This document shows positions 1 to 7,945 of a stretch of 37,031 nucleotides of DNA, one piece after another. The notes below the pieces were generated by a model, which saw only the letters and a list, made by a program, of their open reading frames with translations, was not told the DNA's origin and ran no database searches. This DNA is from Caulobacterales bacterium (GTDB lineage Bacteria; Pseudomonadota; Alphaproteobacteria; Caulobacterales; Caulobacteraceae), in contig JAFLCT010000015.1 of assembly GCA_017302335.1 (NCBI GenBank), positions 1-37,031 of the forward strand. Direction: 5' to 3'. Within the stretch, counting starts at the first letter, position 1. Each line of letters opens with the position of its first letter. The position numbers were made by a program, and so were the translations under genes.

Positions 1-939
1 GCCGCCTCGGGCGGCCGTCCGCCCGCCGCGCCCGATTTTCGCCAGGGCGCCGCGGGGGCCTTGATCAACGCCGCCGCCCTGGCCGCCGCCGAACGCTCGC
101 AGGAATTCTCGGCCTTCTATCTGCGGCTGGCGTTGGAGCTGAACCCGACGGACGAGGCGCGCTATCGCCTGGGTCAGGCCCTGGGTCGCGCCCGTCTGGG
201 CGCCGCCGCGCGCAGCGAGCTGGAGCGCGTCTCGACCCGCGATCCCGGCCTCTATGCCGCCGCCCAGGTGCAACTGGGCTTGAGCCTGGATGAGGACGGC
301 AAGCCGGACGAGGCGCTGGAGGCTTTCCGCCGCGCCGCCGCCGCCATCCCGAACGATGCCGTCGTTGCGCGGGTGTTGGCCGGTCAACTGAACCAGCAGG
401 AACGATATGAAGACGCCCTGACGCTGCTCAACGGGCCTCTGCTGAACACCGCGGACCAGTCTTTCGACATCCATTTCCTGCGCGGGGCGGCCTATGAATC
501 CCTGGGCCGTGTCGATGAGGCCGAGGCCGAACTGTGGGCCGCCTTGCAGAAGAAGCCCGACGATCCCTCGACGCTGAATTACCTGGGCTATCTCTGGATC
601 GACAGCGGCAAACGGGTGGATCAGGGCGCCGAGATGGTGGCCAAGGCCTATTTCGCCCAGCCGGACAACGGCAATATCCAGGACTCGCTGGGCTGGGCGC
701 AGTACCGGCAGGGCAAGTATGAGGACGCCGTTCTGACGCTGGAGGCGGCGGTGGACAAGCTGCCGGCCAATCCCGAGATCAACGACCACCTGGGCGACGC
801 CTATTGGCAGGTCGGCCGTCGCCGCGAGGCCCAGTTTCAATGGGCGCGGGTCCTGACGCTGGACCCGAGCGACGAACAGGCCGAACGCGCCCGCCGCAAG
901 CTGGACCAGGGGCTGGAGCCGGTCGGCGCCCAGCCCTGA
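1..939 (+). CDS. TPR repeat protein, C-terminal part (5' end outside window)
   Basis: The frame is open from the first base to a TGA at 937-939, giving 312 residues with no convincing start, so this is the C-terminal portion of a larger protein. It consists of tandem helical tetratricopeptide repeats; clear units are LGYLWIDSG, DSLGWAQYRQGKYEDAV and HLGDAYWQVGRRREA, each with the small/large residue spacing (W/L, G/Y, A, P) of TPRs. The last repeat ends near residue 300 with a short polar tail. TPR arrays are protein-binding scaffolds; no enzymatic domain is visible. A TPR protein directly upstream of ispE is a familiar arrangement in Caulobacterales (recollection, not checked). The partner and exact role cannot be read from this part. 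Confidence 0.85.
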   Translation, partial: AASGGRPPAAPDFRQGAAGALINAAALAAAERSQEFSAFYLRLALELNPTDEARYRLGQALGRARLGAAARSELERVSTRDPGLYAAAQVQLGLSLDEDGKPDEALEAFRRAAAAIPNDAVVARVLAGQLNQQERYEDALTLLNGPLLNTADQSFDIHFLRGAAYESLGRVDEAEAELWAALQKKPDDPSTLNYLGYLWIDSGKRVDQGAEMVAKAYFAQPDNGNIQDSLGWAQYRQGKYEDAVLTLEAAVDKLPANPEINDHLGDAYWQVGRRREAQFQWARVLTLDPSDEQAERARRKLDQGLEPVGAQP

Positions 940-980
940 GACCCGCCATGCCCCTGACCGTCCCAGAGCCTGATCGCTTG

Positions 981-1006
981 AGGAGGAACCGCTTCGCGTT
1001 TCCTCC
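981..1006 (+). repeat. Hairpin in the leader of ispE
   Basis: GGAGGAA (982-988) is exactly complementary to TTCCTCC (1000-1006). After one mismatch, CGC (990-992) pairs with GCG (996-998) around a TTC loop. The stem holds an AGGAGG Shine-Dalgarno-like string that lies 26 nt from the ispE ATG, too far to serve directly as its ribosome site. It could be an extragenic palindromic repeat, an attenuator or simply a processing structure. Only one copy is seen in the window. Confidence 0.6.
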
Positions 1007-1012
1007 GACGCC

Positions 1013-1945
1013 ATGAACCAGGCTGTGGATCAGGCAGGAGCGAAATCCGAGCCGAGTTGGACGGCGTCCAGCTCAACCGTGTTCGGTCTGGCGCCCGCCA
1101 AGGTCAATCTGTTCCTGCACGTCGGGCCGCTGGACGCCCAAGGCTATCACCCATTGGCCAGCCTGGCCGTCTTCGCCGACGTGGGCGACGTGCTGGCCGT
1201 GGAACAGGCGGATCGGCTATCCCTGACCGTGACGGGACCGTTCGGGGGCGCGCTGGCGGGCGAGGGCGACAATCTGGTCCTGCGCGCCTTGCGGGCGCTG
1301 GGCCGGGCGGCGGGGATCGGCGAGCCGCCTCTGGCCGTGAGCCTGGACAAGCGGCTGCCGATCGCGGCGGGCCTGGGCGGCGGGTCGTCAGACGCCGGGG
1401 CGGCCATGAGGTTGGCGCGCGAGGTGTTGGGGCTGACGCTGGACGATGCGGCGCTCGCGGCCGTGGCGGCCGAAGTCGGGGCTGACGGGCCGATGTGCCT
1501 GTTGGCGCGTTCGGCCTGGGCCGAGGGCAGGGGAGAGCGGCTGACGCCCGAGCCGCGCCTGCCGCCGTTGCCCGCCGTCCTGGTCAATCCGGGCGTTCCG
1601 TCGCCGACGGGCGCCGTCTATCGCGCCTATGACGCCGGATCGGGGGCCACGCCCGATCGTCCGCCGACGCCCACGGACTGGTCGGTCGAAGCGGTGATCG
1701 ACTGGCTGGCGCATCGACGCAACGACCTGCAAGCCCCGGCGATCCGTCTGCAACCGGTCATCGGCCAGGCGTTGGACGCGGCGGCGGCGGCGCCCGGCGT
1801 GGCCCTGGCGCGGATGTCGGGGTCGGGGGCCACGGTGTTCGGCCTGTGCCGCACGGAAGAAGACGCCAAGGCGACGGCCCAGGCCATGGCGGCGGCGCAT
1901 CCTGGCTGGTGGGTGCGGTCCTGCGTGCTGAACGCGCTGAAATAA
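1013..1945 (+). CDS. ispE: 4-diphosphocytidyl-2-C-methyl-D-erythritol kinase
   Basis: GHMP-family kinase that phosphorylates the 2-hydroxyl of CDP-methylerythritol with ATP in the MEP (non-mevalonate) isoprenoid pathway; cytosolic. The 310-residue length is slightly above the usual 280-300. The N-terminal family signature APAKVNLFLHV (residues ~27-37) and the ATP-binding glycine-rich motif PIAAGLGGGSSDAGAA (~118-133) are intact. The C-terminal GHMP motif appears as ARMSGSGATVFG. The ATG at 1013 is the only good start before the first conserved motif. No Shine-Dalgarno lies at normal distance; the nearest is buried in the hairpin at 981-1006. The residues ahead of the conserved core (~25) are longer than in most IspE proteins. 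It sits 73 bp after the TPR gene in the same direction. Confidence 0.96.
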   Translation: MNQAVDQAGAKSEPSWTASSSTVFGLAPAKVNLFLHVGPLDAQGYHPLASLAVFADVGDVLAVEQADRLSLTVTGPFGGALAGEGDNLVLRALRALGRAAGIGEPPLAVSLDKRLPIAAGLGGGSSDAGAAMRLAREVLGLTLDDAALAAVAAEVGADGPMCLLARSAWAEGRGERLTPEPRLPPLPAVLVNPGVPSPTGAVYRAYDAGSGATPDRPPTPTDWSVEAVIDWLAHRRNDLQAPAIRLQPVIGQALDAAAAAPGVALARMSGSGATVFGLCRTEEDAKATAQAMAAAHPGWWVRSCVLNALK

Positions 1946-2030
1946 GCCGCCGGGTCTCGGTTGAATCCGGGGGCCGCGCGCCCTAGGGTCCGCCGTCATT
2001 TTTTCGCGCCCGCGAACGCCGGATTCCGCC

Positions 2031-2936
2031 TTGTCCCGACCGACTGAACCCCAGAAAACGCCCCTGTCGTTTCAGGACCTGATCCTGACCCTGCAACACT
2101 ATTGGGGCAAGCAGGGCTGCGCGCTGCTGCAACCCTATGACATCGAGGTCGGGGCCGGGACCCTGCATCCGGCGACCGTGCTGCGCGCCCTGGGACCGCG
2201 CCCGTGGAAGGCCGCCTATGTCCAGCCCAGTCGCCGCCCCGGCGACGGCCGTTATGGCGAAAACCCCAACCGGCTGCAGCACTATTACCAATTCCAGGTC
2301 ATTCTGAAGCCGAACCCGGACAACCTTCAGGACCTTTATCTCGGCTCGCTGGCCGCCATCGGCATCGATCCCAAGCTGCACGACATCCGCTTTGTCGAGG
2401 ACGACTGGGAAAACCCCACCGTCGGCGCCTGGGGCCTGGGCTGGGAGGTCTGGTGCGACGGCATGGAGGTGACCCAGTTCACCTATTTCCAGGGCGTCGG
2501 CGGCATCGAGGTCGATGTGGTCTCGGGCGAACTGACCTATGGGCTGGAGCGTCTGGCCATGTACGTGCAGGGCGTCGACAACGTCTATGACCTGAAGTTC
2601 AACAACGACGGCCTGACCTATGGCGAGGTCTTCCTGGAGAACGAGCGCCAGCAGTCGGAAGCCAATTTCCACGGCTATGACGTCGACGGCCTGAAGCGAC
2701 GGTTCGAGGACATGGTGGCCGAGGTGTCGCGCCTGCTGGCCATGAAGGGTCCGCAAGGGCAGGCGCTGGTCCTGCCGGCCTATGACCAGGTGCTGAAGGC
2801 CAGCCATCTGTTCAACCTGATGGACGCCCGCGGCGCCATCGCTGTGGCCGAGCGCCAGAGCTACATCGGCCGCATCCGCGATCTGTGTAAGGCCTGTGCG
2901 ACAGAGTGGGTCGAGCAAGAGCGGGGACGTGCGTGA
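2031..2936 (+). CDS. glyQ: Glycyl-tRNA synthetase alpha subunit
   Basis: Catalytic subunit of the bacterial alpha2beta2 class II glycyl-tRNA synthetase, which charges tRNA-Gly with glycine. Its 301 residues match the family's ~300. Hallmark strings are [20 protein letters not shown] (residues ~13-32), [34 protein letters not shown] and the class II-type [20 protein letters not shown]. The start is TTG at 2031: no in-frame ATG or GTG lies between the upstream region and the conserved N-terminus, and no strong Shine-Dalgarno is visible. The stop TGA (2934-2936) overlaps the glyS ATG by one base, implying translational coupling so that the two subunits are made in balance. Confidence 0.97.
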   Translation: MSRPTEPQKTPLSFQDLILTLQHYWGKQGCALLQPYDIEVGAGTLHPATVLRALGPRPWKAAYVQPSRRPGDGRYGENPNRLQHYYQFQVILKPNPDNLQDLYLGSLAAIGIDPKLHDIRFVEDDWENPTVGAWGLGWEVWCDGMEVTQFTYFQGVGGIEVDVVSGELTYGLERLAMYVQGVDNVYDLKFNNDGLTYGEVFLENERQQSEANFHGYDVDGLKRRFEDMVAEVSRLLAMKGPQGQALVLPAYDQVLKASHLFNLMDARGAIAVAERQSYIGRIRDLCKACATEWVEQERGRA

Positions 2937-5119
2937 TGACCCAGCTTCTGCTTGAAATCTTCTCCGAGGAAATCCCCGCCCGTATGCAGGCCGGGGCCGC
3001 GCGCGATCTGGAGCGGATGGCGTCCGAGCGGCTGAAGGCCGCCGGGCTGTCCTGGGACGCATTGACGACCTTCGCCGGGCCGCGCCGCCTGACCTTGGTG
3101 GTCGAAGGCCTGCCCGTCGCCACGCCCGACCGCGAGGAAGAGATCAAGGGACCCAAGGTCTCGGCGCCGGAACAGGCGCTGGAGGGGTTCCTGAGAAAGA
3201 CCGGCCTGACCCGGGATCAACTGGTCGAACGCGACGGCGTGCTGTTCGCGGTGATCAGCCAGAAGGGCCGCGCCACCGCCGACATGATCCCAGCCATGGT
3301 CGATGAGATCGTGCGCGGCTTCCCCTGGCCCAAGTCGATGCGCTGGGGTTCCGGGTCGCTGCGCTGGGTGCGGCCGATCAAGCGGATCCTGTGCCTGTTC
3401 GACGACGCCATCGTGCCGTTCGCCATCGATGGGATCGAGAGCGGCGACGTGACCGAGGGGCATCGCTTCCTCGGCTCGGGCCAGCCGTTCGGCGTCGCGG
3501 ATTTCGAGGACTACCGCAAGAAGTTGGAGCAGCACTACGTCCTGCTGGACCCGGCCGACCGACGTCTGCGGATTCTGGAGGGCGCACAGAGGGTCTGTTC
3601 CGATCGGGGTCTGGCCCTGGTCGACGACGACGGCCTGTTGGACGAGGTGTCGGGGTTGGCGGAATGGCCGACGCCGATCCTGGGCGACATGGACCCGCAG
3701 TTCCTGGACCTGCCGCCCGAGGTGGTGCGCCTGTCGATGAAGACGCACCAGAAATATTTCGCCGTGCGCGAGCCGGGCCGGGAAGGGCTGGCCCCGCATT
3801 TCGTCGTGGTGGCCAATGTCGAGGCGAGCGACGGCGGCAAGGCGCTGGCCGCGGGCAACAGCCGCGTCCTGTCGGCGCGCCTGAACGACGCCCGCTTCTT
3901 CTGGGATGAAGATCGCAAGGACGGCGCCCTGCTGAGCTGGCTGGAGAAGCTGGGCGGGGTCACCTTCCATGCCCGGCTGGGAACGATGTGGGACCGGGTC
4001 CAGCGCATCGAAGCCCTGGCCGGAGAGATCGCCCCCCTCGTCGACGCCGATCCCACGGCGGCGCGCCTGGCCGCCCGCTACGCCAAGGCGGACCTGGCGT
4101 CGAGCATGGTCGGCGAATTCCCCGAGCTTCAGGGGATCATGGGCGGCTACTATCTGCGCGAAGCGGGTGAAGACGCCGACATCGCCGACGCCGTGCGCGA
4201 CCACTATCGTCCGCAGGGACCGGCCGACGCCGTGCCGACCGCGTCGCTGACGGTGGCCGTGTCGCTGGCCGACAAGCTGGATACGCTGGTCGGCTTCTTC
4301 GCCATCGACGAGAAGCCGACGGGGTCCAAGGACCCGTTCGCCCTGAGGCGCGCGGCGCTGGGGGTGATCCGGTTGGTGCTGGAGAATGGGGTGCGGCTCG
4401 GGTTGAGCGAAGCGTGTTTCAAATCGCTCAACTCAAGGTTCCGCTATACCCTCGACAAGAGTGGTGTGACCGACGGCGAACCGTATGTGAACATCTATTT
4501 CCAGGATGAGATCGTCGCGAGCATCCGTCTCGAATCCGAGAGCGAGCTTAAGCCGCAGGCCGAAGCCGTCTTTCATCGATACGTGGAGAAGGAAGCTGAC
4601 GGCCTCCTCGCCTTCTTCGCCGACCGTCTGAAGGTCCTCCTCCGCGACCAAGGGAAGCGCCACGACCTCGTCGACGCCGTCTTCGCGCTGGGCGACGACG
4701 ATCTGGTGCGCATCGTGCGCCGGGTCGAGGCGCTGGAGGCGTTTCTGGCCACCGATGACGGGGCCAATCTGCTGGCCGGCTACAAGCGGGCGTCGAACAT
4801 CCTCAAGGCCGAGGAGAAGAAGGGACCCTTGCCCGAGGGCGCCGTCGCCACGGACCTGCCGAACCAACCCGCCGAGGAAGTCGCCCTGGCCGCGGCCGTC
4901 ACGACCGCCGCGACCGCTGTGGACGCCGCGCTTCAGACCGAGGACTTCGCCGCCGCCATGTCGGCCCTGGCCCGCCTGCGCGCGCCCGTCGACGCCTTCT
5001 TCACCGCGGTGATGGTCAACTCCGACGCGCCCGCCGAACGCGACAACCGGCTGAAACTGCTGGGGCAGGTGCGCGCGGTCATGGGCCGGGTCGCGGACTT
5101 CGGCCTGATCGGGGGGTGA
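2936..5119 (+). CDS. glyS: Glycyl-tRNA synthetase beta subunit
   Basis: Beta subunit of the tetrameric glycyl-tRNA synthetase; it binds tRNA and carries the anticodon-recognising domain. It has 727 residues, at the upper end of the usual ~690-750. The start LLLEIFSEEIPARMQ at the ATG at 2936 is typical; a GTG at 2906 would add 10 residues but lies inside glyQ and lacks support. The family string KDPFALRRAALGVIRLVLE is near residue 470, and the C-terminal DALR-like end contains VDAFFTAVMVNSD and NRLKLLGQVR. Between LGL (residue 490) and DGLLAFFADR (555) lies ~63 residues (4406-4597) with codon use unlike the flanks (many AT-ending codons) and no obvious place in the family fold. The frame stays open, so the protein should be made. 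Confidence 0.96.
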   Translation: MTQLLLEIFSEEIPARMQAGAARDLERMASERLKAAGLSWDALTTFAGPRRLTLVVEGLPVATPDREEEIKGPKVSAPEQALEGFLRKTGLTRDQLVERDGVLFAVISQKGRATADMIPAMVDEIVRGFPWPKSMRWGSGSLRWVRPIKRILCLFDDAIVPFAIDGIESGDVTEGHRFLGSGQPFGVADFEDYRKKLEQHYVLLDPADRRLRILEGAQRVCSDRGLALVDDDGLLDEVSGLAEWPTPILGDMDPQFLDLPPEVVRLSMKTHQKYFAVREPGREGLAPHFVVVANVEASDGGKALAAGNSRVLSARLNDARFFWDEDRKDGALLSWLEKLGGVTFHARLGTMWDRVQRIEALAGEIAPLVDADPTAARLAARYAKADLASSMVGEFPELQGIMGGYYLREAGEDADIADAVRDHYRPQGPADAVPTASLTVAVSLADKLDTLVGFFAIDEKPTGSKDPFALRRAALGVIRLVLENGVRLGLSEACFKSLNSRFRYTLDKSGVTDGEPYVNIYFQDEIVASIRLESESELKPQAEAVFHRYVEKEADGLLAFFADRLKVLLRDQGKRHDLVDAVFALGDDDLVRIVRRVEALEAFLATDDGANLLAGYKRASNILKAEEKKGPLPEGAVATDLPNQPAEEVALAAAVTTAATAVDAALQTEDFAAAMSALARLRAPVDAFFTAVMVNSDAPAERDNRLKLLGQVRAVMGRVADFGLIGG

Positions 5120-5214
5120 TCGTCGTCCTTCTCGCGCAAGGGAAGACGGACGGTTAGGCCGCGTCGCCTTGTGAGTGCTAGCCTGACGCCCATGCCGAAT
5201 CCCGGTCGCCGCCC

Positions 5215-6255
5215 ATGATCAAATACATCGGCTCCAAGCGCGCCCTCTTGGACCCGATCCTGGCGGCCGTGCGCGGGGTGCTGCCCGACGGCGGGACCGT
5301 GTGCGACCTGTTCTCCGGCTCGGCGCGCGTCGGCCACGCCCTGAAAGGTCAGGGATTTCGCGTCTGGTCGAACGATCACAACGCCTACGCCCACGCCCTG
5401 GCGACCTGTTACGTCCAGGCCGATCGCGACCGCTGGGCCGCGCCCGCCGAACGCATCCTGGCCGAGCTGGCGGCCCTGGCGCCCCGGCCGGGATGGTTCA
5501 CCCAGACCTTCTGCGCCGACGCCCGCTTCATCCACCCGGACAACGGCGCCCGCATCGACGCCATGCGCGACCGCATCGAGGCGCTGGACCTGGAGCCGGA
5601 GTTGAAGGCCGTGGTCCTGGTCGCCCTGATGGAGGCCGCCGACAGGGTCGATTCCACCGCCGGTCTGCAAATGGCCTATATGAAGACCTGGGCGCGGCGG
5701 GCGCTGAAACCCCTCGAACTGCGCCTGCCCGCGCTTCAGCCCGCCGCCGCCGCCGGACCCTGCGTCGCCACCCGCGCCGACGCGGTCGAGATCGCGGCCG
5801 AAGTCGAGGCCGATCTGGTCTATCTGGACCCGCCCTATAACCAGCATTCCTATCTGTCGAACTATCATGTCTGGGAAAGCCTGATCCTGTGGGATCGGCC
5901 CGAAACCTATGGCGTGGCCAACAAGCGCATCGACTGCCGCACGAGAAAGAGCGCCTTCAACAGCCGTCCCGGCATCGGCCCGGCCCTGGCGACGGTGATC
6001 GAGCGGTTGAAGGCGCCCAATCTGATCGTCTCGTTCAACGACGAAGGCTATCTGAGCCGCGACGACCTGACGGCCATGCTGGGCGCGCGCGGCCATGTGC
6101 GGGTGATCGAAATCGACCGGCCCCGCTATGTCGGCGCCCGCATCGGCATTCATAATCCCAAGGGTGAAAAGGTCGGGGCGGTCGGTCGTCTGCGCAACGT
6201 CGAATATCTGTTCGTCTGCACCCAGACCCCCGTAAGCCTGGCCGACGCGGCCTGA
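5215..6255 (+). CDS. Orphan D12-class (Dam-like) DNA adenine methyltransferase
   Basis: Predicted N6-adenine DNA methyltransferase of the D12/Dam group, 346 residues. The N-terminal motif X appears as IKYIGSKRALL (residues 2-12), the S-adenosylmethionine motif I as CDLFSGSARVG (D31 in it) and the catalytic motif IV as DPPYNQ (205-210), in the order X-I-IV expected for this class. The region between motif I and motif IV is long and would hold the target-recognition part. No restriction endonuclease or specificity subunit lies nearby, so it looks like a solitary methylase that could act in epigenetic regulation or as a leftover of a restriction system. The recognition site cannot be predicted. 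It stands 95 bp after glyS and its start ATG sits inside a TGATCA sequence. Confidence 0.85.
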   Translation: MIKYIGSKRALLDPILAAVRGVLPDGGTVCDLFSGSARVGHALKGQGFRVWSNDHNAYAHALATCYVQADRDRWAAPAERILAELAALAPRPGWFTQTFCADARFIHPDNGARIDAMRDRIEALDLEPELKAVVLVALMEAADRVDSTAGLQMAYMKTWARRALKPLELRLPALQPAAAAGPCVATRADAVEIAAEVEADLVYLDPPYNQHSYLSNYHVWESLILWDRPETYGVANKRIDCRTRKSAFNSRPGIGPALATVIERLKAPNLIVSFNDEGYLSRDDLTAMLGARGHVRVIEIDRPRYVGARIGIHNPKGEKVGAVGRLRNVEYLFVCTQTPVSLADAA

Positions 6256-6301
6256 CGGCGGCGTGGTGGAACGCGCGCCCGCCTGTCGTCGTTACGGTCG
6301 G

Positions 6302-6535
6302 ATGGAAGAGCTGACCCTGTCCCCCCGCGCCCCGGCCCGTCCGGCCGGAAACGCCCGGCCTGAACCCGCCGCCTGGGCCTTGCCGCCGGTCGAACGGTTC
6401 AACGGCCGCGCCGCCAATGACGCCGAGGTCGAACCGGTGGTGCTGGACGACATCCCCCGTTGGGTCGTGGTGGTCGTCGGCGCGGTGTTCGCCGCGGCCC
6501 TGGGCGCCCTTCTGGGCGGGGCGTTGTCGGTCTGA
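6302..6535 (+). CDS. Small tail-anchored membrane protein, unknown function
   Basis: A 77-residue protein from the ATG at 6302; a GTG at 6263 would add 13 residues. The first ~50 residues are proline/alanine-rich and polar. The C-terminus is one hydrophobic segment beginning at WVVVVVGAVFAAALG (residues ~54-75), so it should be a single-pass, C-terminally anchored inner-membrane protein. Third positions are strongly G/C as in neighbouring genes, which supports coding. I recognise no family. It lies between the methylase and another small membrane protein, all on the plus strand. Confidence 0.6.
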   Translation: MEELTLSPRAPARPAGNARPEPAAWALPPVERFNGRAANDAEVEPVVLDDIPRWVVVVVGAVFAAALGALLGGALSV

Positions 6536-6592
6536 TCGACGCTTGACGCCGCATCGCTTACGGCTTCCCATCCCCTGACGGAGGAGCCGACC

Positions 6593-6868
6593 ATGACGCG
6601 AACCCTGAAAGGCCTGCGTTGGGCGTTGTTCGGAGGCTATGTGCTGGTCGGCGCCCTGGCCCTGATGGCGGCCACGCCGATGGGGTTGAGCGCGCTGGGC
6701 CTGGGCGGGGCGAACGTCAGCTTCCTGCCCGCCACCCTTCTGGGCCTGCCGTGGAGCCTGCCCTTGTTCATTCTGAATGATGGAGCGGTGGCCAAGCTGG
6801 CGGCCTTGGGCATCTGTTACGGCCTGAATGTCGGCGTCGGCCTGATGCTGGCCAGAGGCGGAGACTAG
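6593..6868 (+). CDS. Small multi-pass membrane protein, unknown function
   Basis: A 91-residue hydrophobic protein with about three predicted membrane segments (residues ~9-29, 41-60 and 67-88). A good ribosome site, GGAGGAG, sits about 7 bases ahead of the ATG. No charged catalytic motif or known domain is recognised. Its stop codon TAG falls in the first unit of a 13-bp tandem repeat (6857-6895), and a hairpin terminator follows at 6904-6931. Confidence 0.7.
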   Translation: MTRTLKGLRWALFGGYVLVGALALMAATPMGLSALGLGGANVSFLPATLLGLPWSLPLFILNDGAVAKLAALGICYGLNVGVGLMLARGGD

Positions 6869-6895
6869 GGGCGGAGATTAGGGGCGGGGACTAGG
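6857..6895 (+). repeat. Three tandem 13-bp repeats across a stop codon
   Basis: Units GGCGGAGACTAGG (6857-6869), GGCGGAGATTAGG (6870-6882) and GGCGGGGACTAGG (6883-6895) follow each other without a gap; units 2 and 3 each differ from unit 1 by one base. The stop TAG of the upstream small membrane protein is inside unit 1. The unit length is not a multiple of three, but each unit carries the same TAG in the frame set by its own start, so the first stop would persist if copies were gained or lost downstream. Confidence 0.8.
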
Positions 6896-6903
6896 GCGCG
6901 GCC

Positions 6904-6931
6904 GGTCCCGCCGCCTTTCGACGGCGGGACC
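6904..6931. terminator. Bidirectional hairpin between convergent genes
   Basis: GGTCCCGCCG (6904-6913) pairs perfectly with CGGCGGGACC (6922-6931) around an 8-base loop. It lies between the ends of the plus-strand membrane-protein gene (6868) and the minus-strand SIMPL gene (6940). There is only a short T run (CTTTG) after it on the plus strand, so termination efficiency is uncertain, but position and stem strength fit a shared terminator. Confidence 0.75.
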
Positions 6932-6939
6932 CTTTGTCG

Positions 6940-7686
6940 TCAGCGCAGGTCGTAAACGCCGGTGATGTCGATCCGCACCGTCAGCTCGCCCGCCGCGACC
7001 GGGGTCGAGGCGTCCATGCTCATGGCCTCGGCGCGGGCGTACATGACCGGCGGCCGCGGGCTGTAGCCGCCGCCCTCGGTCAGCGAGCGGATGCCGCCCA
7101 GATCGACGCCCAGGGCCTGGGCGTACAGGGCCGCCTTGGCTTGCAGGGCGCGCACGGCCAGTTGGCGCGCGCGGTTCTCGGCCGCGCTGGGGTCTTTCAG
7201 GCCGAAACCGATGCCGTCGATCTGATTGACCCCGGCGGCGACCACGGCGTCGGCCGTCGAACCGACCCTGGTCAGGTCGTCGATGACCACGGTGACGCGG
7301 TTGTTGGCCTGATAGCCGCGCAGGCGCGGCGGCTGGTTCTCGACATAGTCATACTGGGCCGACAGGTTCAGGCCCGAGGTCTGGACATTGCGGTCCTCGA
7401 TCCCGGCGCGGCGCAAGGCGGCCATGACCTGGGTCATGCGCGCGGCGTTCTGGGCCATGGCCTCAGCGGCTGTCGCGGCCTCGGTGACCACGCCGAAGCT
7501 GATCGTCGCCATGTCCGGGGCGGCCTTGACCTCGCCATAGGCCGACAGGTTCAGCGCCGGGCGTTCGGTCACCGCCTGGATGGTCAGCGGCGCGCCGCCT
7601 TGCGGTTGGGTCTGGGCCAGGGCCGCGGGCGCGGCCGCGGCGGTCAGGGCGGCGCCCAGCATCAGGGCGGGCAGGGTGCGGGTCAT
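6940..7686 (-). CDS. SIMPL (DUF541) domain periplasmic protein
   Basis: Exported protein of the SIMPL/DUF541 family, which includes Brucella BP26/Omp28 and E. coli YggE; family members are periplasmic, form oligomers and have been linked to oxidative stress, but the biochemical role is not settled. From the ATG at 7686 it has 248 residues with a classic signal peptide (ALMLGAALTAAAAPAALAQ, cleavage near residue 25). The start is supported by a GGAGA ribosome site; the frame extends to 7803 but lacks signals there. Family features are LSAYGEVKAAPDMATISFGV at the mature N-terminus, SGLNLSAQYDY, GYQANNRVTVVI, and ENRARQLAVRALQAKA in the centre. It is monocistronic and convergent with the preceding small genes. 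Confidence 0.88.
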   Translation of the reverse strand: MTRTLPALMLGAALTAAAAPAALAQTQPQGGAPLTIQAVTERPALNLSAYGEVKAAPDMATISFGVVTEAATAAEAMAQNAARMTQVMAALRRAGIEDRNVQTSGLNLSAQYDYVENQPPRLRGYQANNRVTVVIDDLTRVGSTADAVVAAGVNQIDGIGFGLKDPSAAENRARQLAVRALQAKAALYAQALGVDLGGIRSLTEGGGYSPRPPVMYARAEAMSMDASTPVAAGELTVRIDITGVYDLR

Positions 7687-7865
7687 GTCGAGAGTCTCCG
7701 TCTTCGATGGGGCCGGGCCAGGGTGGCGCGCGACCGTGGCCGGACCTTGGCCGTTGGCGTGTGAACCCAATGGCTGGGCGGGTTGGCAGGTTCCATTCAG
7801 CATGACGGCGAAACGGCGCCCTTTTCGCCCGAAGCCGCGCCTGCTAGGCGAGACGGCGTCATCGG

Positions 7866-7938
7866 GGGCGCGTAGCTCAATGGTTAGAGCCGACCGCTCA
7901 TAACGGTCTGGTTGGGGGTTCGAGTCCCTCCGCGCCTA
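7866..7938 (+). tRNA. tRNA with CAU anticodon, probably tRNA-Ile2 (lysidine type)
   Basis: A full cloverleaf of 73 nt: acceptor GGGCGCG/CGCGCCT (first pair G-U), D arm GCTC...GAGC, anticodon arm GACCG-CTCATAA-CGGTC with anticodon CAU, variable TGGTT, and T arm GGGGG-TTCGAGT-CCCTC with one G-U pair. The discriminator is A and the CCA end is not encoded (CCG follows). The paired first acceptor position excludes an initiator tRNA. Short D loop (AATGGTTA) and the TGGTT variable region resemble tRNA-Ile2 more than elongator tRNA-Met, in which case TilS would modify the wobble C to lysidine; Met remains possible. The 3' end lies 7 bases from the convergent beta-helix gene. Confidence 0.93.
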
Positions 7939-7945
7939 CCGATGT

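Noticed and set aside
5122-5149. Imperfect hairpin after glyS
   Set aside because: About seven interrupted base pairs and no T run; could be chance.
7687-7803. Longer N-terminus for the SIMPL protein
   Set aside because: A signal peptide and ribosome site mark the start at 7686; the extension would bury the signal peptide.
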